DNA of 64,000 nt from assembly GCF_000183135.1 (NCBI RefSeq), contig NC_014734.1, positions 992,001 through 1,056,000 of the forward strand, read 5' to 3'. The notes beneath the pieces are model-generated. The model was not told the origin of the DNA. It saw nothing but the letters and a program-made list of their open reading frames with translations, and did no database searches. This document shows positions 8,229-15,539 of this stretch, piece after piece. Numbering within the stretch: the stretch's first letter is position 1; the number at the start of each line of letters is the position of its first letter. The position numbers and the translations under genes were made by a program. Source of the stretch: Paludibacter propionicigenes WB4 (GTDB lineage: Bacteria > Bacteroidota > Bacteroidia > Bacteroidales > Paludibacteraceae).

Positions 8229-11036
8229 TTAAAATTTAAACCAAATTTCTGTTCCGAAAAATTGTTCAGGATTTCGCGAGGTGTAATTTCCTGGATTTCG
8301 TTTACTCTCCTCCAAAGTGTTGCTATTGAAGAGATTGTTAACAAAAAATGCAAAACCACCAAACTTCTTGATTTCTTTGGTCAGCCTTAGATTAAACAGG
8401 CTTAGTGGTTTGTAAGATTCTGTTATCTCCCGATTGACCAGTATTTGTCGTTGGATATCTGGGTCAATTGTGCTGCCGGCTACCAGTGTAGTATATTGCA
8501 AATTAGTAGCAGAGATATACCCGATGGGGTATTTATTTTCCAATCCAATATATTTGCTGATGTCAGACCATATGGTTTGTACAGATAATGAGATGACAAA
8601 ACCTATCCGCGGAATGTTATGAATGATACGCAAATTTGTGGATAATCGTTCATCCAAATTACCATCGCCGCTTCCGTACACTCCGATATTTTTATACGTT
8701 CCATTTGCATCGGGACTTTTTTCATAAAATGAATTTGAAGTGGAATACAACTTACTCTGCATCCATGCGCCGTTCAAGATAAAAGAAGTTTGAATAGCTC
8801 TAATTTGCCCAAAGTCAAAATCAAACTCTACCCCTTTGTTATCATTAACTTTATTATTAAGAGGCGTGTAGTAGCTAAGCACAACTTTGGAGGTTTTATC
8901 AACGGTTAACTCAGGATAAGTTCCCGCACGATTAACGCCTGTATATTTTACAAGATCAAACAAATGATAGCTATTTATACTGGTACCAAAAGAATAACCG
9001 TTAGTTAGTTTTTCATGATAGCCGGTCACTGAAAATACCATTTGACCCAAGTTTAGCTCTAACCCAAGTTCGCTTTTGCTATTTTTAGCTATTTTCAAAT
9101 TTGAATTATCTGTATCATAAACTTTTGTTGTGACGATACTTAGCTTTTGCGCTTCGGTCAATCCGGTCAATCCGGAGTTATCATAGTTGATAAAATCATA
9201 ATATGCATTTTCCGGATATAGAAACATTAAAGGAGGCGCTTTGGCAGTAATCCCGTATCCTCCACGCAGGCTGAGAATGGATGGAATGATTTCGTACGAA
9301 AGATTTACACGCGGAGAAATCACTGTTTCTCCCTCCTCTTTTCCGGGTTGAATGGCATCCAAACGTGCCCCTAATTGAATTTTGAATGTTCGTTCAAAAA
9401 TAATTCTTTCTGCATTGTCTTCTACAAACAAGGAGAATTGATTCAAAGCAGGAATATCTGTGTAAGGTCTCATCCGAACTCCACTAGAAGGTGGCATTAA
9501 TGGATCAAACACTTTGCCTCGACCAAAATTCACATCTGTTTTCCACTCGGCACCGGCTACAATTCGGTTCTTAATATTCCAAAAATCAACAAAATAGCTA
9601 GAAGTCAGTTTTGCAAATAAATTAAGAGGCTTTCCGTAAGTAGTTGTTTTTGTCAGAAACTCATAGGGAAGTATGTTTGTTGAGGCTTGATGATCGCCAA
9701 TATTTGTAATTTGATTGCCAAAGGCATCAAAAATTTCTTCTTTTCTATTTGAAGCTATAGTTCCATCCTTCATTGCTGAGGTAACCATATATCCAAAATT
9801 TCCTTTTATTTCCTGATTATAGCCTTTTTGTACCTCATAATTAGCGGACAAATTCAAACGAACTACTTTTAAAAAATTCTTATCACAATTCCAAGCTATA
9901 TTGGTATTGAACTTATAACCTGTATTCTTTGACGAACGCTCACGTTGGTATCGTGTATCGGAAGGGTCTAACTTCTGAGCATCCAAGTCCGAATAAAAGC
10001 TCAAACCTGTAGTTGTGGTTAATTTATTCTTGAAATTTTTAGAATATAACAGATTTCCGGTAAACCGCTGAAAACCTTGAGATGGTCGTCGCTCATCAAC
10101 CAGAGACTTGGCATAATCAAAATCAACACTTATATTTCCGGCCTTTTTACCAAGATTGAAACCTTTTCCAATGGAAGCCTGAGTCAAAGTTGGGTTTATT
10201 TTAAATTTAGTTTGTAAAGGATAGACTCCTGCTTTCGGATTGATAATAATAACTCCGGAAGTCAGATCACCATATTCTACTGAAGGTATTCCCCTGATCA
10301 CATCAACAGACTCAATATTGTCAACAGCTATTTGTCGCATATCTGTGCCCGAACCTGCCACCGAACTGAAACTGGTATTCAAAGAACCGTCCTTTGCGGT
10401 ATTTCCAATTTGCAGATTGGCATTGTTTGAAATGGGTGATCCATTTACGACAATAGAAGTTCCCATACTGTTAAGCGCATCTGACTGTACCTGTCGCAAC
10501 GACGCTTTTCCTGGAGAATTAAGTGTTGGATTGGAAGCCAACTGACCCGGAAGAAGTTCCATAATATCTGTCAGACTAGTGGCTTGAAGATGGTCTATAG
10601 CTGTACGTGAAATAGACGAAGAAGTTGAAGCTCCTATTCGGTTACTTTTTGCTGTCACAACCACCTTTTCTAAGGTAAAATCAGCTTCGCCCATATAAAA
10701 CTTTGACTCAGAATTATTTTCGGCTCCAATAGTCACTTTCTTTACAATACTTATCATTCCAACAAAACGAATATTAATATCCGTTACTCCCACAGGCACT
10801 TGTTTCAATAAAAACATGCCGTTTGAATCGGTAATGGTATAAATCCCATACTGAGGAAGATTCACCGTTGCACCCGGAATAGGTTCTTTCGTTTTTTGTT
10901 CAAGTACAACTCCCTTATAATTGGCTATTTTTAAATTTGAAGAGCCTTGAGCCATGAGCGTACATGGAAGAATTACCATGATATATGAGAAAAGAAGAAA
11001 ACGGGGAAAAAGTTTGCTGACAAAGTTCTTATTCAT
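8229..11036 (-). CDS. TonB-dependent receptor with carboxypeptidase-regulatory N-terminal domain
   Basis: A 935-residue outer membrane receptor. Domains in order: signal peptide (to about 30, ending LMAQG); a carboxypeptidase D regulatory-like beta sandwich (about 38-115, with GVVLEQKTKEPIPGATV); a plug domain (about 130-270, with SVDVIRGIPSVEYGDLTSGV); and a 22-strand-type barrel ending in the aromatic FGTEIWFKF. It imports a ligand across the outer membrane using TonB-ExbBD energy. No SusD gene follows; instead a DUF4876 lipoprotein, a DUF6850 barrel and an M16 protease follow with gaps of 4, 9 and 10 bp. That context suggests a proteinaceous or metal-bearing ligand rather than a glycan, which is inference. 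Confidence 0.92.
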   Translation of the reverse strand: MNKNFVSKLFPRFLLFSYIMVILPCTLMAQGSSNLKIANYKGVVLEQKTKEPIPGATVNLPQYGIYTITDSNGMFLLKQVPVGVTDINIRFVGMISIVKKVTIGAENNSESKFYMGEADFTLEKVVVTAKSNRIGASTSSSISRTAIDHLQATSLTDIMELLPGQLASNPTLNSPGKASLRQVQSDALNSMGTSIVVNGSPISNNANLQIGNTAKDGSLNTSFSSVAGSGTDMRQIAVDNIESVDVIRGIPSVEYGDLTSGVIIINPKAGVYPLQTKFKINPTLTQASIGKGFNLGKKAGNISVDFDYAKSLVDERRPSQGFQRFTGNLLYSKNFKNKLTTTTGLSFYSDLDAQKLDPSDTRYQRERSSKNTGYKFNTNIAWNCDKNFLKVVRLNLSANYEVQKGYNQEIKGNFGYMVTSAMKDGTIASNRKEEIFDAFGNQITNIGDHQASTNILPYEFLTKTTTYGKPLNLFAKLTSSYFVDFWNIKNRIVAGAEWKTDVNFGRGKVFDPLMPPSSGVRMRPYTDIPALNQFSLFVEDNAERIIFERTFKIQLGARLDAIQPGKEEGETVISPRVNLSYEIIPSILSLRGGYGITAKAPPLMFLYPENAYYDFINYDNSGLTGLTEAQKLSIVTTKVYDTDNSNLKIAKNSKSELGLELNLGQMVFSVTGYHEKLTNGYSFGTSINSYHLFDLVKYTGVNRAGTYPELTVDKTSKVVLSYYTPLNNKVNDNKGVEFDFDFGQIRAIQTSFILNGAWMQSKLYSTSNSFYEKSPDANGTYKNIGVYGSGDGNLDERLSTNLRIIHNIPRIGFVISLSVQTIWSDISKYIGLENKYPIGYISATNLQYTTLVAGSTIDPDIQRQILVNREITESYKPLSLFNLRLTKEIKKFGGFAFFVNNLFNSNTLEESKRNPGNYTSRNPEQFFGTEIWFKF

Positions 11037-11068
11037 AAATGTAAAAAATCAGGGGAAACAATAATAAG

Positions 11069-11114
11069 AAAAACAGCCAAACAGCCTCGAATTGATATTC
11101 AAAAGCTGTCTGGC
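11069..11114 (-). terminator. Hairpin between the FISUMP lipoprotein and the receptor operon
   Basis: On the minus strand GCCAGACAGC pairs with GCTGTTTGGC (one G-U pair) and is followed by TGTTTTTC. It would end the FISUMP transcript. A TAAATTTG box at 11127-11134 lies just upstream of it on the same strand, so the hairpin could instead sit in the receptor operon's leader as an attenuator. Confidence 0.6.
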
Positions 11115-11150
11115 ATATAATAGCAACAAATTTATCAGACTAAAATAGTT

Positions 11151-11888
11151 TTAGTCTTTAATACATCTGATAGGCATGGCAACGTTTACTTCATTTTCAT
11201 TACCTTTCTTTCCCAACATGATATCATAATTGTCACTTAAAGTATAAGCATACTTGAATGCTCTGGAAGATGTTGGAGTATCTGGATTAAGAGCTGCTGA
11301 CCAAATATAGGCTGCCTTGGGAAGATAAACTCCGACTTTAGCCGCTGCACGAGCAGTAGAATCAGCTCCAACAATACGAATGTATCCGGTTCTAGCCAAT
11401 GCTAATTTACTATACAATGCTTTGGCTGCATTAAACTCTGCCTCTGTTTGATCGGTCAGTCCATCATAATCAGCCCATGCTGCAGCTGTTATTTTTTTCA
11501 TTTCAACTAAATTCGGAATTCTCCATCCACATGGACATGGTGTATTTTCAGCTTTCGACCAATCTTTCGCACTTGCTGAAGGTGCATTCCATTCTTTATC
11601 ATAATTTGTGATAGAACTACTATCTGCACTAATCTTAACCGGAGTGTTTTTACCCCATTGGTAGTAATTGCCAATAGCAGCTTTGCTAGGTGCTTTCGAA
11701 TTGTATTTTTCTGTCGCTCCAACATTTCTATCAAGCATATAAAAACCTAGTTCGGCTTTTGTATCCAAAACTTCATACGTAGTCCAACTAGGAGTACCTG
11801 TTCCGTCATCCGGTTTTACTTCATCACTACTTTTACATGATACTAAAAGCAAAGAAGCTACTGTAAAAAGAAACCATTTTTTTTTCAT
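11151..11888 (-). CDS. FISUMP-domain lipoprotein
   Basis: Starting at the ATG complementary to 11886-11888, the 245-residue product has a lipoprotein signal (KKKWFLFTVASLLLVSC, lipobox Cys at 18) followed by a single domain. The domain shows the signature of the Fibrobacter succinogenes major paralogous (FISUMP) fold: MLDRNVGAT, GNYYQWG, the CPCGWRIPN block and a C-terminal MPIRCIKD. These proteins are surface or periplasmic and their molecular role is not established; in Bacteroidota similar domains occur in fimbrillin-like and adhesin-like lipoproteins. A frame starting 60 bp earlier exists but puts 20 polar residues before the signal. A hairpin separates the gene from the receptor operon, so it may be independently expressed. 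Confidence 0.8.
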   Translation of the reverse strand: MKKKWFLFTVASLLLVSCKSSDEVKPDDGTGTPSWTTYEVLDTKAELGFYMLDRNVGATEKYNSKAPSKAAIGNYYQWGKNTPVKISADSSSITNYDKEWNAPSASAKDWSKAENTPCPCGWRIPNLVEMKKITAAAWADYDGLTDQTEAEFNAAKALYSKLALARTGYIRIVGADSTARAAAKVGVYLPKAAYIWSAALNPDTPTSSRAFKYAYTLSDNYDIMLGKKGNENEVNVAMPIRCIKD

Positions 11889-12542
11889 ACCGTCATTTTT
11901 AATTTTAATTATATATTTATTTAAATTCGTATTTGTCAAATACCTCAATATTAAAAAAAGTTACGCAAGACAGTTGTAATTGGTAAATAGTTTACAAAAC
12001 TTATTTCTTTTACTTTGCAAACAAATAATCAATTCACATCCATCAAGCTATAGTAGATCTAAAAGCAAGTCTCGTAACTTTTACATTAAAATTTTATCAT
12101 GTAAGCCAAAGGAATTCATCAAACAGCAATCACTTTCCATTGCTTAATGGAGAGTGAGGTAAAAATTAGCATAGCAGATTATAGATTGAAAGAGAAATAA
12201 ATAAGAGTGTAATTAAGCAGACAGTAAAATTATGTAGATCGTAAATTGACCTGCTGTTGAATTTTCATTAATTACACTACTAAATTAGTCTGTATTTAAT
12301 AAGTGGTAAAATTTATAGTCAATTATTTTTGGACAAACGCAAAACTATATATCGCTAAAAAACAGACTAATATATTTTTAAAAGCAATTATTTTTGGACA
12401 AGAGGAAATGAAAAAGAAAAAAATGTGATAAAATGACATAAAATAAGGACGTAAATAGCAATATTGTTTGAAATTAATAAATATATCATCCTTTTTATTG
12501 ATATCTAATTTCCAACAAACTAATCTCGATCTTGAGCTCTTA
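11889..12542. other. Long A/T-rich intergenic region
   Basis: These 654 bp hold no credible gene on either strand. The stretch from about 12150 is very A/T-rich, and contains a 17-bp direct repeat described separately. Both flanking genes are on the minus strand, so it includes the leader of the FISUMP gene and the 3' side of the split TPR regulator. I see no tRNA-like or clear terminator structure. Confidence 0.5.
12320..12401. repeat. 17-bp direct repeat pair
   Basis: The sequence CAATTATTTTTGGACAA occurs exactly at 12320-12336 and again at 12385-12401, a 65-bp period, inside the intergenic region. Between the copies is another A/T-rich stretch with an AACAGACTAA that mirrors TTAGTCTGT just upstream. 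It may be a paired binding site or the remnant of a mobile element; nothing nearby decides between these. Confidence 0.7.
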
Positions 12543-13106
12543 TTAAATAAGCTTATCGTTAAATTGTTTTAGATATTCATCAAGCATTTTAGCTCCTTTC
12601 AATTGGAGTTTTAATGCCAGACGTTGCTTTAGTTTGTATAAACTATTTGCTGAAACATTGAGCACAATCATTCTTTCGGCTAGAGTTACATCTAGCAAGT
12701 GTAAACAACACCAAATAATTTCAGCATGTTTGATATCGGGATATGAACTTTCTAATACACTCACTAAATTATTAAAAGTATAGTTCATTAATCGGGAAAA
12801 TTCAGCCCAATCATTCAGATGGAGTTTTGATTGATAGATTTGTAACACCATAGCATCACGCTCACTCTGCGTAGTTTTCTTCCAGATATTAGCAAGTTTC
12901 TGTTTTTCAAGAATAATCTCTTGTTGCACACCCAAAACAAGGCTACTTTGCTTCTTAGCCAGCACAGAATGTGCCTGCTGAATTTGCTTTTCGTGTAGTT
13001 GCTTATTCTTTTTATTTTGAGTGTATAGATAATACTGAATAGTAAGTCCAAGAAATAACACAGTGCAGAATAAACCAGCAAAAATAATAATGCTTCTTTT
13101 ACCCAT
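12543..13106 (-). CDS. C-terminal part of split TPR regulator: membrane segment, coiled coil, HTH-like tail
   Basis: This 187-residue frame begins MGKRSIIIFAG with a transmembrane helix (about 4-27), continues with a Lys/Gln-rich coiled coil (about 30-75), and ends in a helix-turn-helix-like segment (LAERMIVLNVSANSLYKLKQRL, about 142-163). That order is the second half of a common Bacteroidales regulator: TPR lipoprotein or signal sequence, one membrane helix, coiled coil, LuxR-like HTH. The first half is the overlapping frame upstream. Adding one A to the A6 run at about 13112-13117, or a -1 slip there, joins both into one 533-residue protein. The ATG at 13106 may therefore not be a real start. 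Alternatives are a recent pseudogene, programmed slippage or a sequence error. Confidence 0.6.
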   Translation of the reverse strand: MGKRSIIIFAGLFCTVLFLGLTIQYYLYTQNKKNKQLHEKQIQQAHSVLAKKQSSLVLGVQQEIILEKQKLANIWKKTTQSERDAMVLQIYQSKLHLNDWAEFSRLMNYTFNNLVSVLESSYPDIKHAEIIWCCLHLLDVTLAERMIVLNVSANSLYKLKQRLALKLQLKGAKMLDEYLKQFNDKLI

Positions 13107-14143
13107 CTTAATTTTTTGTTATCCTGATGTATCCTTTCTAATACAGCCACTTTAGTTTGCGATTCAATTTTCTTTATTGAATCGCTACAAGCACTATACA
13201 AATTCATATAATGAGCCAAATCCTTCATTTTTCTTTGACGAAATGCAATATTTCTCAAAATGAGATAACATCCCTGCCGAATACTAATATCAGGTTTGAA
13301 TTTCATCGCTTCTGTTGCGTAAAACCAGGCAGAATCTAACTGTCTTATATCAAAATACACGTCAGCAAGCAGGTAATAGCGAATAGCACGATTATTACCA
13401 ATATAGGGATAATGAATAATGGGGTGTAAGTAATACAATGTAGAATCATATTGTTTTGCCACATAATATTTTTGGGCAATTTCCTGCATACAACTCGCCT
13501 TTGACATGGAATCGGTAGCCTGAGATAAAGCTTGCTTGTAATATAACATAGCACTATCGTATTTGTGCACCGCAAAATAAGTTCGGCCTACATCTAATAG
13601 TCCCTCTAATGCATGTAATTTAAAACTAGCTTTAGTAAAATATTCATATTTGTACTTATACTCCGCCCGTGCCTTAATATAATCTTGTTGCTTGAAGCAA
13701 ATGGTTCCTAAATCGGAATATATTCTTCCTAACAACGCAAAGTCTTTGGTTTTATCAGCATTATCTACTGCTTTCATTAAGCACATAGTGGCATCTTCGT
13801 AGCGTAAAGCGTATTTATACATCCGCCCTTTATACAAATAAGCAGCAGCCAGAGATGATTTTTTCCCGACACGTTCGTAATAATCTATAGAATAATTGAT
13901 AAGAGTGTCTGGGGTAAGGGTGAGAAAGTTTTTATCTAACGCCTGAAACATAAGTAGGCCATAGAGAGCCTTACTGGAATTCGGCATGTAGCTATTCGGC
14001 GAAATATGTTGCAAAATATGTAACGACGAGTCGGGAGCAGATTCCATAAGTAGCTCCGCACGTTGCAAATCTTTTGGGGTATGCGAACAGCCCGTTAAAG
14101 ATAGCAATAGTAAAATTAAGCTATAAATATTCAACCGTTTCAT
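12815..14143 (-). CDS. N-terminal part of split TPR regulator (frameshifted after residue 344)
   Basis: Residues 1-344 are a lipoprotein-type signal (LILLLLSLTGC, Cys at 19) and about eight TPR-like helical pairs, for example AAAYLYKGRMYKYALRYEDA near 90 and LLGRIYSDLGTICFKQQDY near 137. After DNKK at 341-344 the frame leaves the conserved protein and reads 98 atypical residues rich in Leu, Trp, Cys and Arg before stopping; the true continuation lies in the other frame. Full-length relatives are Bacteroidales TPR proteins with a membrane helix and a C-terminal HTH, thought to be regulators, with unknown targets. The extra 98 residues also start with a hydrophobic stretch, so the truncated product might still be membrane-bound. 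A -7 box abuts the ATG. Confidence 0.65.
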   Translation of the reverse strand: MKRLNIYSLILLLLSLTGCSHTPKDLQRAELLMESAPDSSLHILQHISPNSYMPNSSKALYGLLMFQALDKNFLTLTPDTLINYSIDYYERVGKKSSLAAAYLYKGRMYKYALRYEDATMCLMKAVDNADKTKDFALLGRIYSDLGTICFKQQDYIKARAEYKYKYEYFTKASFKLHALEGLLDVGRTYFAVHKYDSAMLYYKQALSQATDSMSKASCMQEIAQKYYVAKQYDSTLYYLHPIIHYPYIGNNRAIRYYLLADVYFDIRQLDSAWFYATEAMKFKPDISIRQGCYLILRNIAFRQRKMKDLAHYMNLYSACSDSIKKIESQTKVAVLERIHQDNKKLRWVKEALLFLLVYSALCYFLDLLFSIIYTLKIKRISNYTKSKFSRHILCWLRSKVALFWVCNKRLFLKNRNLLISGRKLRRVSVMLWCYKSINQNSI

Positions 14144-14147
14144 ACTG

Positions 14148-14155
14148 CAAAGGTA
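14148..14155 (-). promoter_or_regulatory. -7 box (TACCTTTG) abutting the TPR regulator start
   Basis: TACCTTTG on the minus strand ends 4 nt before the ATG at 14143. If used, transcription would begin at or next to the start codon, giving a leaderless or nearly leaderless mRNA. No TTG is seen at standard spacing. Confidence 0.45.
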
Positions 14156-14463
14156 ATTTAAATTACAAGCATATTAACCTGTCACAGAAAATATCTTTCA
14201 CAAAAAAATCCTACCCTGAATAAATTCAAAGCGGTATAAATACTATTTTTAAACCGCTTTGATATTTATTTTAGAATGCGGCAAACTACAGAAAAAAAGA
14301 TTGAACACAGATTAAGATTGGGACAAGCGATATCGATGAAAAATGAGTAATTATTTGTAAAATATAGGTGCGAGGAAAATTATTAATAGCACATTCTCAA
14401 ACAAATCGAATGGCGTTGCTCCATATATCTTGTTTGTACCAATTAATCCAAGGCTAAACGACA

Positions 14464-14489
14464 AAAGTCAGACCTAATAGTCTGACTTT
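14464..14489 (-). terminator. Probable terminator downstream of yebC
   Basis: AAAGTCAGAC pairs perfectly with GTCTGACTTT around a 6-nt loop; on the minus strand the stem ends in CTTTT. It lies about 150 bp after the yebC stop codon. Confidence 0.5.
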
Positions 14490-14636
14490 AAAGTTACTTA
14501 CAAAAAAAATGTATTAGCAAAAATAGAAATTCTGACTAAGAAAAACCTATCTCCAAATTTCGCACAATCACATACCAGACATTAGCAAAAAGCTGCCTAA
14601 TTGGACGCCCTACTACACATGGTCGTTGTTTTGTTT

Positions 14637-15353
14637 CTATTCAACCATATTATGAAAGACATTTTGAACATCTTCGTCATCTTCAATCTTATCAAGTAAT
14701 TTCATTACCTGAGCTTTTTGTTCTTCGTTCAGTTCCTTCATATCATTCGGTATACGCTCAAACTCAGCGCTAAAAATTTCAAATCCGTTTTCTTCCAAAT
14801 ATTTTTGAATAGAAGAATACGATTGGAACTCACCATATAAAACAATGCCGCCATCCTCGTCTTCAACCAGCTCATCTACTCCAAAGTCAATTAATTCCAG
14901 CTCCAAATCTTCCATCGATACATCCGGTTTAGCTGCAATTTTAAAAACACATTTATGATCGAATAAAAACTGCAAACAACCCGAAGTTCCCAATGAGCCA
15001 CCGTGACGGGTCAGATAGCTTCTTATATTGGCAACAGTACGCGTTGGATTATCGGTAGCAGTTTCAATAACAATCGCAATTCCGTTAGGACCATACCCCT
15101 CGTAAACCATTTCTTTGTAATCCGCTTCATCCTTCGATGTTGCCTTTTTGATAGCACGTTCCACATTTTCTTTGGGCATATTCTCTTTCTTGGATTGCTG
15201 AATCAAAACCCTCAAACGAGGATTTGTATCAGGCTCCGAACCGCCCTCACGAACGGCAATAGTAATCTGTTTACCTAGTTTTGTAAAAACGCGGGCCATA
15301 TTACCCCAACGTTTCATTTTAGTCGCTTTTCTATATTCAAACGCTCTTCCCAT
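14637..15353 (-). CDS. YebC/PmpR family (TACO1-like) protein
   Basis: A 238-residue cytoplasmic protein of the usual length. Characteristic blocks are the N-terminal MGRAFEYRKATKMKRWGNM region (in place of the common GHSKWANIK opening), TNPRLRVLIQQSKKENMPK near 45, YEGYGPNGIAIVIE near 85, and GGSLGTSGCLQFLFDHK near 115. The family has been described as DNA-binding regulators, and more recently YebC and TACO1 members were linked to translation of proline-rich stretches. The sequence does not decide the role here. It appears to be a single-gene unit with a box TACTTTTG about 84 bp upstream. Confidence 0.93.
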   Translation of the reverse strand: MGRAFEYRKATKMKRWGNMARVFTKLGKQITIAVREGGSEPDTNPRLRVLIQQSKKENMPKENVERAIKKATSKDEADYKEMVYEGYGPNGIAIVIETATDNPTRTVANIRSYLTRHGGSLGTSGCLQFLFDHKCVFKIAAKPDVSMEDLELELIDFGVDELVEDEDGGIVLYGEFQSYSSIQKYLEENGFEIFSAEFERIPNDMKELNEEQKAQVMKLLDKIEDDEDVQNVFHNMVE

Positions 15354-15436
15354 ATTATATTATTTCTGATTATATTTATCCAAGTATTGCTTTTGCAATT
15401 AATACCGCCACGATACAATGTGCCGATTTCGGTGCA

Positions 15437-15460
15437 CAAAAGTATTAAAACACTCGCAAA
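15437..15460 (-). promoter_or_regulatory. Putative yebC promoter (TTTG-N12-TACTTTTG)
   Basis: The minus-strand -7 box TACTTTTG is at 15437-15444, with TTTG 12 bp upstream (15457-15460) rather than at the usual 19-21 bp. It would give a leader of about 80 nt. Confidence 0.35.
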
Positions 15461-15490
15461 CTACCATCGATTGTTTCATTTTTTTTGAAA

Positions 15491-15524
15491 TAAAAAAGGG
15501 AGTTTGAAATTTCAACTCCCTTTG
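15491..15524 (-). terminator. Terminator of the OmpA-domain gene
   Basis: On the minus strand AAAGGGAGTTG pairs with CAAACTCCCTTT across a short loop and is followed by TTTTTATTT. It begins 16 bp after the stop codon of the DUF5723/OmpA gene. Confidence 0.85.
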
Positions 15525-15539
15525 ATTTAAATATTTGTT

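Larger units (their letters stand above)
14144..14636. other. Intergenic region with two hairpins
   Basis: These 493 bp between two minus-strand genes contain no credible reading frame. An inverted repeat CAAAGCGGT / ACCGCTTTG (14227-14235 and 14253-14261) and a 10-bp stem at 14464-14489 are the only structures I see, apart from the -7 box next to the TPR gene. Confidence 0.5.

Noticed and set aside
8229-11036. SusC/SusD-type glycan uptake locus
   Set aside because: No SusD-like gene or glycoside hydrolase accompanies the receptor; the neighbours are DUF4876, DUF6850 and an M16 protease.
12815-13106. A distinct 98-residue C-terminal domain of the TPR protein
   Set aside because: The composition is atypical and the other frame carries the expected membrane helix, coiled coil and HTH, so this stretch is best read as out of frame.
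14227-14261. Inverted repeat CAAAGCGGT/ACCGCTTTG as a terminator
   Set aside because: A 9-bp stem without a clear T run, far from any stop codon it would serve.
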